Assembly (NCBI GenBank): GCA_016872115.1
Contig: VHBC01000003.1
Coordinates: 111,801-175,800 of the forward strand
From: Sphingomonadales bacterium
GTDB taxonomy: Bacteria > Bacteroidota > Bacteroidia > Flavobacteriales_D > Crocinitomicaceae
Reading direction: 5' to 3'
Length of the DNA stretch: 64,000 nucleotides
The notes beneath the pieces are model-generated. The model was given only the letters and a program-made list of their open reading frames with translations, ran no database searches and was not told the DNA's origin. Position numbers and translations under genes: made by a program. Within the stretch, counting starts at the first letter, position 1. The number at the start of each line of letters is the position of its first letter. Below, piece by piece: positions 21,018 through 30,071 of the stretch.

Positions 21018-22634
21018 ATGCGTAAGCTTTATTATTTATTGGTATTCTCTTTAATGTGGTTACCAAATTATGCCCAAATAAAGTTTTGCCTCGATGTGCA
21101 GCATGTCCCATTACCTAAGGAATTAATTTTTTTATCAGAAAATAAAGGTCAATCTTATTCCGCACAACAATGGCAGTTATTGCGCCAACAATGGCAGCAA
21201 AATGCTATTGAAGCTGGTTACTTTTTATTTGACTTATGGCAAGTCAAGCAAACAGATAGTTTGTTAACTTTTCAAGCCGTTCCCGGTCCTTTTTTCCAAG
21301 GAATTTACTTGAGAGATTCTTCGGAGCACAAGCCAATTTCACCGAGCCAATTGAAGCGCATGGTTCAAGATAGCCTGAGTTGGTACCTTAATAATGGTTA
21401 TCCTTTCGCTCAAATCCAACTTGCATACCAATCAGGACTCAAACCTACAGTTGAGCTGCATGTTGAAAAGGGTCTTTATGTCAATTGGGGTCAGTTTATT
21501 GTACGGCCCGAAGGAATTATTCAGCAAAAAGCGCTGCAGCAAATGCTACCACTCAAAGAAGGTGAGCCATTTTGTTTGGCAGCATTAAAGCAAATTCAAG
21601 GTTCTTTTTTTGGACAACTGCCATTTAAAATACTGCGCCAACCGGAATGGGAATATCATGACAACAAGGCAGATGTCTATTTTTATTTAGAACGCGTTCG
21701 CGCAAGTTCGGCCACCGGAATTGTTGGTTTACAACCCAATCCGCTCACTCAAAAAACAGCTTTGGTCGGTGAACTCAATATTCAACTGCAAAATAATTGG
21801 CAAAAGAATGAAAAACTGCAGCTACATTGGCGTAGCATTGCACCTCAGACCCAACAACTTAAAACCAGTTTGCAATGGCCATATATTGCGGGCAGTCCGT
21901 ATGGGCTTAATACAGGACTAACGATATACAAAAGAGACACTGCTTTTCTAGAAATGAGAACAAATTTCGGTGTATGTTATCAATTTGCTGGCGCGTGGCA
22001 AATGAGTGCACAACTAGATTATTGGCGCTCAAATGCCTTAAAAGATTTGCCCGGTAGCGAGGTGGCCACCTTTAGGACCACTACCTATGGCCTTGTTTTA
22101 CAGAGGCAAAAATTAGATCGTATTCAGAATCCAACGAAAGGTATGCTATTCCAAACAAGTTATCTTGTTGGGAACAGATTGACAAGTGAGAAAGTGCTAA
22201 CCTGGCGCTTTACGCTAGCACAACGCTATTTTTTATCCCTTGCTCAAAGACAAGTCTTGTGTTTTATGCAACAATTTGATCATATTGCAACACCTATTTT
22301 GTACCGCAATGAACTTTATCGTTTTGGAGGGCTTGACCGAATGAGGGGTTTTGATGAAGAAGCTTTTTTTGCCTCCACAGTATTGTTGACTGGTCTAGAG
22401 TACCGTTTTTTGCTCGATGAAAATTCCTATGCCCTTGCTTTTTCGGATTGGGCTTGGTCGGCAAACCAAGTTCAACCAGCACAAAAACAACAATTATATG
22501 CATTTGGTATGGGTCTGGTTTTAGGTACAGAAAACGGTCAATTTAAACTCAATTATGCCCTTGGGGCTACAATTGGTGAAGGCTTGAAATTGAACGCAGG
22601 AAAAATTCATCTGGGCTATATTTCTTACTTTTGA
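21018..22634 (+). CDS. Outer-membrane beta-barrel protein of the BamA/TamA (Omp85) type
   Basis: Signal peptide (MRKLYYLLVFSLMWLPNYAQ), N-terminal POTRA-like region, C-terminal RNELYRFGGLDRMRGFDEEAFFASTVLLTGLEYRFLL, terminal aromatic residue. Confidence 0.8.
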   Translation: MRKLYYLLVFSLMWLPNYAQIKFCLDVQHVPLPKELIFLSENKGQSYSAQQWQLLRQQWQQNAIEAGYFLFDLWQVKQTDSLLTFQAVPGPFFQGIYLRDSSEHKPISPSQLKRMVQDSLSWYLNNGYPFAQIQLAYQSGLKPTVELHVEKGLYVNWGQFIVRPEGIIQQKALQQMLPLKEGEPFCLAALKQIQGSFFGQLPFKILRQPEWEYHDNKADVYFYLERVRASSATGIVGLQPNPLTQKTALVGELNIQLQNNWQKNEKLQLHWRSIAPQTQQLKTSLQWPYIAGSPYGLNTGLTIYKRDTAFLEMRTNFGVCYQFAGAWQMSAQLDYWRSNALKDLPGSEVATFRTTTYGLVLQRQKLDRIQNPTKGMLFQTSYLVGNRLTSEKVLTWRFTLAQRYFLSLAQRQVLCFMQQFDHIATPILYRNELYRFGGLDRMRGFDEEAFFASTVLLTGLEYRFLLDENSYALAFSDWAWSANQVQPAQKQQLYAFGMGLVLGTENGQFKLNYALGATIGEGLKLNAGKIHLGYISYF

Positions 22635-22637
22635 GAG

Positions 22638-23216
22638 ATGAAAATTGTTTTTGCGAGCCACAACCAAAATAAAACAAAAGAAATTCGTTCGGTATTGCCC
22701 CAAGGGATTGAACTACTTACGCTAAACGACCTCAATTGCTTTGAGGAAATTCCCGAAAATGAGCCCACCATCGAGGGAAATTCGGCATTCAAAGCAAATT
22801 GGGTTTTTAACCATTTCGGTATGCCATGTTTTGCAGATGACACAGGCCTAGAAGTGCGCGCATTAAATGGTGCCCCGGGAGTGCATTCAGCGCGCTATGC
22901 CGATGAGACAACAAATGACGAAGCCAACATGCATAAATTATTGGAAGCCCTCAAGCCGTTTTCTGACCGTACAGCGCAATTTAAAACGGTGATCACTTTT
23001 CGTGACCAACACCGTGAAATCCAATTTACTGGTGTTATTAGTGGACAAATTGGCACCTCAAAAAGAGGCGAATTCGGTTTTGGATATGATCCTATTTTTA
23101 TTCCGGAAGATGCTGCTCAAACCTTTGCAGAGATGACGCTGCTTCAAAAAAATAAGTTTAGTCACAGAGCTAGAGCAATGGCGCAATTTCTAGAGTTCTT
23201 AGCTGAACACACCTAG
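22638..23216 (+). CDS. rdgB: XTP/dITP diphosphatase (RdgB/HAM1)
   Basis: MKIVFASHNQNKTKEIRSVLP, EIPENEPTIEGNSAFKANW, FADDTGLEVRALNGAPGVHSARYA, GEFGFGYDPIF. Confidence 0.95.
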   Translation: MKIVFASHNQNKTKEIRSVLPQGIELLTLNDLNCFEEIPENEPTIEGNSAFKANWVFNHFGMPCFADDTGLEVRALNGAPGVHSARYADETTNDEANMHKLLEALKPFSDRTAQFKTVITFRDQHREIQFTGVISGQIGTSKRGEFGFGYDPIFIPEDAAQTFAEMTLLQKNKFSHRARAMAQFLEFLAEHT

Positions 23217-23581
23217 GCCTCAATAGAAATAGCCACCGAATCAACATCGCCGTTGATTGGCGGACAAATTTTGGTGATCTTGAGTTGAAGCGCGGAAATA
23301 CCCTTTAATTCATTTCGAAGACGTCCTACTATACGTTGCCCAACGTGCTCGATAAGTTTGGATCGGATGGCCATTTCTTCAATGACGATGCGGTTCACAT
23401 CGACGTAATCGATGGTGTCAGCAAGGGTATCAAGAAGCGCGGCTTGACTGAAATTCGTTTCTAAAACAACATCAACTACATAATGCCCACCAATTCGACC
23501 TTCCTCAGGCAAGCAGCCGTGAAAAGCGTAGCATTTAATACCATTGACGAATATTTTATGCTTCATGGAGGATGCGCTCAA
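23213..23581 (-). CDS. folB: Dihydroneopterin aldolase
   Basis: IFVNGIKCYAFHGCLPEEGRIGGHYVVDVVLE. Real start is probably MKHK at 23566. Confidence 0.9.
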   Translation of the reverse strand: MSASSMKHKIFVNGIKCYAFHGCLPEEGRIGGHYVVDVVLETNFSQAALLDTLADTIDYVDVNRIVIEEMAIRSKLIEHVGQRIVGRLRNELKGISALQLKITKICPPINGDVDSVAISIEA

Positions 23582-25079
23582 TTTGTTCTATTCCAAGGGT
23601 AATTCGTCTTAGGACTTCTTCTTTTCCTAGAAATGCCGAGATTTCAAACATGCCAGGGCCTGCGCCGACGCCTGTCAGGACCAAACGATACGGGAGCAGA
23701 ACAGCACCAATACCGAGTTCTTTGTCAGTAAGAAATGTTTTAAACGCTACCTCTATGGAAGTTGCGGAGAAATCAGGAAGTGCTTCAATGATTTTTTGCC
23801 ACTCATGGATATATGCTGAGGTTTCTGGCTTCCATTTTTTGCAAATGGTTTCGGTATCAAATGAGGTAGGCATTCCTAAAAGATAGGCTCCTTCTGTGAG
23901 TATATCTTGGGCAAATGTAGCACGCTCCTTCATGAGTTCACAGACCTTTTCTAGTGCTTCATCGGAAAGATCAAGTTCTTGTAGCTCCCGAAGTTGAGCA
24001 GCGATAACGCGGTTGTCTTGGGCACGCAAATAGGTTTGTTGAAACCATTTGGTTTTATTAGGATCAAATTTAGCGCCAGCCTTACTGACGCGATCTAGTG
24101 AAAAGGCGGCCACGAGCTCGTCTAATGAAAAGATTTCTTGTTCTGTGCCTGGGTTCCAACCTAAGAAAGCTAACATATTGATAAACGCACCTGGCAAATA
24201 ACCGTTTTCACGGTAACCCGAATATAGCTCGCCTTCTGAAGTTGTCCAATTGGTTGGGAAAACAGGAAAACCAAGGCGGTCGCCGTCGCGTTTAGATAAT
24301 TTGCCGTTGCCATCTGGTCTGAGCAAAAGCGGTAAGTGGGCAAATTCAGGACAGGGCCATCCGAAGGCTTCGTAAAGTAAAATATGCAAAGGTGCAGATG
24401 GAAGCCATTCCTCGCCACGAATGACATGGCTGATTTGCATGGTGTGGTCATCGACGATATTAGCCAAATGGTAAGTCGGCATGCCGTCGCTTTTGAATAA
24501 GACTTTATCGTCTAAGTTATTGGTATTCACAACTACCCAGCCGCGAATGATGTCGTGGAAGCGCACATCTTGGTTGCGTGGCATTTTCATGCGGATCACG
24601 TAAGGCGCTCCTGAGGCAAGTAATTCATTGACCTCAGATTGTGGTAAAGTGAGTGAGTTGCGCATGCTGTTGCGCGTCACGCTGTTGTACTGCCAATTGG
24701 GCATACCCATAGTTTTGGCTTGGTCGCGCATGCGGTCGAGTTCTTCGGCGCTGTCAAAAGCGTAGTAGGCTTTGTCTGCTGCTATGAGTTGTTCTGCATA
24801 AGGCTTGTACATGGCTTTGCGCTCTGATTGCACATATGGACCGAATTCACCTCCTAAACCGGGGCCTTCTGTTGGCATAATGCCACACCAAGCTAAGGCA
24901 TCCATGATGTACTCTTGTGCACCCGGAACAAAACGGGTTTGATCGGTATCTTCAATACGGATCAAGAAGGTGCCATTGTGCTTTTTGGCAAACAAGTAAT
25001 TGTAAAGAGCAGTGCGTACTCCACCCATATGGAGCGGGCCGGTAGGTGAGGGCGCAAAACGAACGCGAACTGAAGACAT
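23556..25079 (-). CDS. gltX: Glutamate-tRNA ligase
   Basis: VRVRFAPSPTGPLHMGGVRTALYNYLFAKKHNGTFLIRIEDTDQ, KLSKRDGDRLGFPVFP. Start re-placed at MSSVRV (25079). Confidence 0.95.
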   Translation of the reverse strand: MSSVRVRFAPSPTGPLHMGGVRTALYNYLFAKKHNGTFLIRIEDTDQTRFVPGAQEYIMDALAWCGIMPTEGPGLGGEFGPYVQSERKAMYKPYAEQLIAADKAYYAFDSAEELDRMRDQAKTMGMPNWQYNSVTRNSMRNSLTLPQSEVNELLASGAPYVIRMKMPRNQDVRFHDIIRGWVVVNTNNLDDKVLFKSDGMPTYHLANIVDDHTMQISHVIRGEEWLPSAPLHILLYEAFGWPCPEFAHLPLLLRPDGNGKLSKRDGDRLGFPVFPTNWTTSEGELYSGYRENGYLPGAFINMLAFLGWNPGTEQEIFSLDELVAAFSLDRVSKAGAKFDPNKTKWFQQTYLRAQDNRVIAAQLRELQELDLSDEALEKVCELMKERATFAQDILTEGAYLLGMPTSFDTETICKKWKPETSAYIHEWQKIIEALPDFSATSIEVAFKTFLTDKELGIGAVLLPYRLVLTGVGAGPGMFEISAFLGKEEVLRRITLGIEQIERILHEA

Positions 25080-25097
25080 AGCAATTTTTCTAAAGTG

Positions 25098-25105
25098 CAA
25101 AGATA
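25098..25105 (-). promoter_or_regulatory. -7 element TATCTTTG for gltX
   Basis: Reverse complement of CAAAGATA, 18 nt before the gltX ATG. Confidence 0.5.
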
Positions 25106-25274
25106 GTAAATTGAAAAAGAATCAAGTTAGGAATTGACTTCTATCATTTTTAAAGTGAGTAAATGAGTAGAACTTTGCCGATTTGAGATTGGCGTTTAAT
25201 CAGTTCTTGATAGTGTGGATGTATAAATGTCTTTTGCTAAATAATAGGTTGCGATTAGCAACCATTTTTACTTT

Positions 25275-26213
25275 TTAGTCAATGCAGATTAGCGTGTCAT
25301 ACCATGGGCTGAAACCTGCCCAAATCCCTAGACAACCGCTGATATTTGATGGTATATTGATGGGGGTGGCATAAGGGTTGTTTGCAGCGTCAAGTTGTGC
25401 AGACTTCCGATCATAATAGTTATAAACAGCTTGGTCCATTTTTGAAAGTTTGACAATGACACTGTCTCCATACCGGTAATAACGGCGAAACTCCTTGAGG
25501 TGGATGCTGTCTTTTCTTTTTAAGGGATTTTGGTAATAAAATTCAATGGCCAGGCCGTTAAAATAGGCATCCGAAAAAATGCCACCGCGGGCTCTCCTGA
25601 AAATAGGGTCCAGTTCTTCGCCAATTTCATTTTGATTGATACGTCGGACTTCCCATCGATAAGCATCTAAAGTCTGGTATGGATCTGTTAAACGCGCCCA
25701 ACTAAAGCCATAGTCTTGTGTTTGGGGCTCTCTTTTCCAATAAAGCGTGTCAAGTTGTGTTGGTGGGGGCAAGTAGGTGCTTCCAGTAAATATCTTGCCG
25801 TCATAGTCGATGAGTAATTGATAGCTTTTATTGACTTCCCCGATGAAGTCCTCTGTTGTGTATACTTCAATGGGCAAAAGCTGCACTTCTTCTAACTCCA
25901 AGCGCAGGATCTCAGCCATACGCTTCTGACTGACAAGAGGAAGCTCATAGATGGGAATGGGGCTCAGTGAAAAGGTATCGTTGTTGCAAATCACATTGAC
26001 ACTCGCGTCATTCACTACGCTATTGAGGTAGGTAGCCAAGCTAACGGTGTCCGCTATATTTTTAGAAAGGGTAAGTAGAACGAGCGGATAACCATTTACT
26101 TCTATTTGACCATCTACTACCAACTGCGGCCCAAGTTGTGGTATATCAATATCCACTTCTTTCGCACAAGACAATAATAGCATTAAGCCGAATAAAAGCG
26201 AGATGATCTTCAT
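25275..26213 (-). CDS. DUF4249-type lipoprotein
   Basis: MKIISLLFGLMLLLSCAKEVDIDIPQLGPQLVVDGQIEVNGYPLVLLTLSKN; lipobox and typical DUF4249 opening. Confidence 0.85.
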   Translation of the reverse strand: MKIISLLFGLMLLLSCAKEVDIDIPQLGPQLVVDGQIEVNGYPLVLLTLSKNIADTVSLATYLNSVVNDASVNVICNNDTFSLSPIPIYELPLVSQKRMAEILRLELEEVQLLPIEVYTTEDFIGEVNKSYQLLIDYDGKIFTGSTYLPPPTQLDTLYWKREPQTQDYGFSWARLTDPYQTLDAYRWEVRRINQNEIGEELDPIFRRARGGIFSDAYFNGLAIEFYYQNPLKRKDSIHLKEFRRYYRYGDSVIVKLSKMDQAVYNYYDRKSAQLDAANNPYATPINIPSNISGCLGIWAGFSPWYDTLICID

Positions 26214-27112
26214 TTTACAATACTTTGTGAGCAGCGTATATTTTTGTCTTCGATTTCAATCACACCTAGGCGCACACCGGCCCAGCCAACTTGATGTATC
26301 CAAACGTCGTGACCACTCGGGTCTTTGACTTTTGTAGGTTCTTCCATAAAAGTATGCGTGTGTCCACCTAAAATAAAATCAATCCCACTTACAACTTTAG
26401 CAAGATTGACATCACTTGGTTTTGAAGGATCTTCGTATTTGTAACCCAAATGGGATAAACAAATGATGAGGTCGCAATTTCGTTCTTGAAGTTGAGTCAC
26501 GACATCACGCGCACTTTGATATGGGTCTTTGAAATGTATGCCTTGAAAATTGCTTGTTGGCACCAACCCATTTAAATTGATCCCGATACCGAAAATGCCA
26601 ATTTGAAAAGGACCTTTTTGAATAATTTGATAGGGTTGAACAATTTCATTCATTGGGGTTTGACCAAAATCGTAGTTCGCATTGACAAATTTGAAATTGG
26701 CATGTTTTTGCGCCTCCATAAATCCTTTGATGCCAATATCAAAATCGTGATTGCCTAAAGTAACAACGTCGTATTTCAATGCGCTCATGACTTTCATTTC
26801 AAGTACCCCATGAAATCGATTGAAATAAGGTGTGCCTTGGAAAAAGTCTCCAGCGTCAAGTAGCAAGACATGTTCGTGATTTTTTCTGAATTCTGAGACC
26901 AGTGCGGCGCGGGCGCTAACCCCCCCCTGATTTGGAAATTTGGTGTGGTTGGCCACAAAAGGATCAATTTGAGAATGCGTATCGTTGGTATGGAGGATCA
27001 CCAATTTAGATGCTTTCTTCTTCGAAGGACCTGCCCTTAACCATTTGGGCAGTGCCAAAACGAGCGGAAGCATGCCAAACCGACCTAATAACTGACGACG
27101 CGTGGTTTTCAT
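26210..27112 (-). CDS. Metallophosphatase (5'-nucleotidase N-terminal catalytic domain) with Tat-like signal
   Basis: TRRQLLGRFGMLPLVLALP leader; LVILHTNDTHSQIDPF, LLLDAGDFFQGTPYFN, TLGNHDFDIG, LSHLGY, GGHTHTF. Confidence 0.92.
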   Translation of the reverse strand: MKTTRRQLLGRFGMLPLVLALPKWLRAGPSKKKASKLVILHTNDTHSQIDPFVANHTKFPNQGGVSARAALVSEFRKNHEHVLLLDAGDFFQGTPYFNRFHGVLEMKVMSALKYDVVTLGNHDFDIGIKGFMEAQKHANFKFVNANYDFGQTPMNEIVQPYQIIQKGPFQIGIFGIGINLNGLVPTSNFQGIHFKDPYQSARDVVTQLQERNCDLIICLSHLGYKYEDPSKPSDVNLAKVVSGIDFILGGHTHTFMEEPTKVKDPSGHDVWIHQVGWAGVRLGVIEIEDKNIRCSQSIVK

Positions 27113-27807
27113 TTGATGTATCTTGATTTGGAATCGAGCAAAAGCACCTTTTGTTGTTTGGCTTCCGCTATAAAAATATCTCTCAACAGCAGGTTGGTTT
27201 CTGTTTTCTCTTCATTTAAAAAAAAAGTCATTTGATCACCTCCATTTGCCAAAAAATCAGAAGTCAGTACCCATATGTATTGGTGTGAAGGTAATAAATT
27301 CGGTATTTGAAGTTGTTGGGCTTTGAATACACAATTTGATATTGGCTCTCCATCACTTTGAAGGAGGTAATTTGAAATGTCTTTCAATTTAGAAACAGGT
27401 AAATGTACCCAAACGACTCTATTATCAAAAGGCATGAGTTTGTAGAAGTCTGCGAGCGTCAAATTTCCTGCGCCAAAAGAAGCCCTCAGCCCTCCGGTAT
27501 TTAGCAAGCAAATGACAGGTTCTGATAAACGTACATTACGCGTTTGTGATATGAATACGGCATCAGCGCACCAATTCATAAGGTTTGAACATGGGCGGCT
27601 TAAGACAAGGGGTTCTGAAGTATGGGCAATGATTTCATTAAATTCTAGTCGTATGGTATCTTGATAGGCGCGCAGAAAAAAAAGGCCGGTGGTGTCTTGC
27701 GTTTGTCTATTGACCACTTCGTACGAGATAGTGGCGCTTTGGTTCAAAAAAAGAGAGCAAGCCGTTAGGCTTGCTCCAATGATTAGATATGTAATGTATT
27801 TTAACAT
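27109..27807 (-). CDS. 5'-nucleotidase C-terminal domain lipoprotein
   Basis: Lipobox SLTACS; NLMNWCADAVF, VICLLNTGGLRASFGAGNLTLADFYKLMPFDNRVVWVHLP, LTSDFLANGGDQMTFF. Confidence 0.9.
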   Translation of the reverse strand: MLKYITYLIIGASLTACSLFLNQSATISYEVVNRQTQDTTGLFFLRAYQDTIRLEFNEIIAHTSEPLVLSRPCSNLMNWCADAVFISQTRNVRLSEPVICLLNTGGLRASFGAGNLTLADFYKLMPFDNRVVWVHLPVSKLKDISNYLLQSDGEPISNCVFKAQQLQIPNLLPSHQYIWVLTSDFLANGGDQMTFFLNEEKTETNLLLRDIFIAEAKQQKVLLLDSKSRYIK

Positions 27808-30068
27808 TATTCGATAACAAACTCACGCTTGACTTGACCATATGGCGTGTCAACAGTCAGTATATAAACGCCTGCTTTGTATTCTGAAATTGGCAAGACG
27901 AGAACAGGTAATTTGGTATTTTGCGCTGCTCCAATCTGACGACCTTGCATATCTGTGATTTGGTAAGCAGTAATATCCAAGCCATTGACTTGCGCATACA
28001 AAGTTTGCGAGGCAGGAACAGGGAATACAGAGAAGTTCTGATCTAATTTATTTTCAAGACCCATGTCGCATACGAGATAGCTCATGTTTGAGAAATTGAT
28101 ATGGCAAGCAAAATAAGCAGAATCGATGAAAGGATTGCGGTTTCCTTGAAGAACAGCCGCATATTCGTGTCGTGCGATTTCGTAGTTGTCAGGGGCATCG
28201 GCAAAATGCCAAGTTTTCAATGATTCTTGGCTTTGGTTGGCAGGAAGTTCCCATGTATTTCCTGCTTGTCCGTTGTAACAGGTTGCCATGTAGAATATGG
28301 AGCGCGCAGCGTTTCCTTTTTGCTCTGGACGTGGCTCATAGACTAATTGATTCCCACTGTATCCGACGCTTCCTTGTAGGTAAGTGAAGACGACGTTCCC
28401 ATCGATATCCATGAGTGGAAGGTTAGATCGGGGCGTATTGGCTTGTTGGAGGTTGGTTGGCCATAGGTTGTGTTGATCGTTGTATTCTGGCTTTTCTGGA
28501 TTATCGCAAGGGAAGGTTGGCATCCAAGAATGCGAGTAGGTGTGCTCTCTAGAATAACCTACAGCTGTCCAAGTGAAAGGATCGTTGAATACTTTGCGCT
28601 CACCAGTGTATACACATTCCACGTATGATTGCCCGTTGGTGGTATCGCGGACCTCGTATTGGTTCATCATGGTGGTGAGGTAGTTGTAATAACTGATGGA
28701 GGTATGCGGATTAATCAAAGCACTAAGGTCCGTTAAAAAGCTACTTGAACCTGAAATGATACCGTTATAGTAGTTTCCAATTTGGCTTCCTGTGCTAGTT
28801 ACATTGCCAGTAGCCGGGTTCATGGTACGGTAATTTTCGTAGCCAGCCGGTCCATTGAATGCATATACTGCAAAATGATAATTAGTATTTGCCTCTATAT
28901 GACGTGGTGTAAAACCTGTACCTGAACCGATATATGCTACTTTGGCGTTACCGATTACATCACCTCGCTTGTAAGTAGTTCCGTCGATAGGAAGACCAGC
29001 AACAGCACCACCTTGACGCCAAAGCACGATGTATTTTTCAGCACTGACAGAGGTGTATTCGCCGGATAAAGAATAAGGTTTGATGGTCGGGAAAGTCAAA
29101 GAACTTGGATTATTGGATGGTTCTGTTGCAAGGTTGTTATTGCCGATTCCGTATAAATTAATGATGTAAGGGTTTTCATCGGTGTCATCGTTGGCTATAG
29201 AAATGGTAGCAAGTCGAGATCCGGTGCCGCCGGGGATGAAATTCAGCGTGATGTTTTGGCTGCTCGTTGCACCAACTACAACATTGGCGTTACAGGAATA
29301 ATCTGCAGCATTGGCTCCGCTGAAAGTAGCACCGGAAACCGTTAGATTCTGAACGCCATAGTTTTCGATTGTGATTGTTGTATTGGCTGCTGTTCCTACA
29401 ACGTAAGTACTACCTGATAGGATATCGTTGCCATTGATTTTGACATTGATTTCTCGGGCTGGAGCCACATAAGTGAAAAAATCTTGGGTACTGCGCGGTA
29501 CCAACTGGTAGTTTGCGTTAAATTGACCGAGTAGTCCGATGATACTGATTGGTCCGGTTGGTATGGCTGAGCCATCGATGTTGGTGCTTCCATTGACTCG
29601 GACATCAAAGGTGTTGGAACCATCAAAAACTTGCACAGTGCTGTTTCCAGTGGCAAAACTGCCTGTTTGCACAAAATTGACGTTATCGAGACGAATGAGC
29701 TGACCTTCCAAAGATTCTCCGGCGGTCGGTATAGATATAACCAAAGGAGCTGGTGGATTCACGGCCTGACCGTGGTTTGTAAAGCTATTTGTGGGAGATA
29801 ATTCGAGTAGACCGTTGAATTCAAACAAAACACCTGTTGCGGTTATGGAATCACCTTTTTGTATGGTATTGAGGTTGCTGCCATAACAGGCAATACCGGC
29901 GGTGCCGTCTTGCATGTATCGGATCGGGCCGAGTTCACTTCCATTGGTCACAACACCACTAACAGTTACGGTTTGACCGATTCCTAAATTGCGTACTTGT
30001 GCAATTGTTTGTGCAAATACTTGTTGGCTAGAGGCCACTACGATGAGTTGTAAAAAGAGCTTTTTCAT
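27807..30068 (-). CDS. Secreted endonuclease I-family nuclease with N-terminal OB-fold-like/choice-of-anchor modules and T9SS C-terminal sorting domain
   Basis: YSREHTYSHSWMPTFPCDNPEKPEYNDQHNLWPTNLQQANTPRSNLP nuclease motif; C-terminal FSVFPVPASQTLYAQVNGLDI...AGVYILTVDTPYGQVKREFVIE. Confidence 0.88.
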   Translation of the reverse strand: MKKLFLQLIVVASSQQVFAQTIAQVRNLGIGQTVTVSGVVTNGSELGPIRYMQDGTAGIACYGSNLNTIQKGDSITATGVLFEFNGLLELSPTNSFTNHGQAVNPPAPLVISIPTAGESLEGQLIRLDNVNFVQTGSFATGNSTVQVFDGSNTFDVRVNGSTNIDGSAIPTGPISIIGLLGQFNANYQLVPRSTQDFFTYVAPAREINVKINGNDILSGSTYVVGTAANTTITIENYGVQNLTVSGATFSGANAADYSCNANVVVGATSSQNITLNFIPGGTGSRLATISIANDDTDENPYIINLYGIGNNNLATEPSNNPSSLTFPTIKPYSLSGEYTSVSAEKYIVLWRQGGAVAGLPIDGTTYKRGDVIGNAKVAYIGSGTGFTPRHIEANTNYHFAVYAFNGPAGYENYRTMNPATGNVTSTGSQIGNYYNGIISGSSSFLTDLSALINPHTSISYYNYLTTMMNQYEVRDTTNGQSYVECVYTGERKVFNDPFTWTAVGYSREHTYSHSWMPTFPCDNPEKPEYNDQHNLWPTNLQQANTPRSNLPLMDIDGNVVFTYLQGSVGYSGNQLVYEPRPEQKGNAARSIFYMATCYNGQAGNTWELPANQSQESLKTWHFADAPDNYEIARHEYAAVLQGNRNPFIDSAYFACHINFSNMSYLVCDMGLENKLDQNFSVFPVPASQTLYAQVNGLDITAYQITDMQGRQIGAAQNTKLPVLVLPISEYKAGVYILTVDTPYGQVKREFVIE

Positions 30069-30071
30069 GTG

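Noticed and set aside
25247-25270. Hairpin GGTTGC-GATTA-GCAACC between DUF4249 and gltX
   Set aside because: Could terminate the scavenging operon, but the stem is only 6 bp and the minus-strand T tract is poor (TATTATTTAG), so I did not call it.
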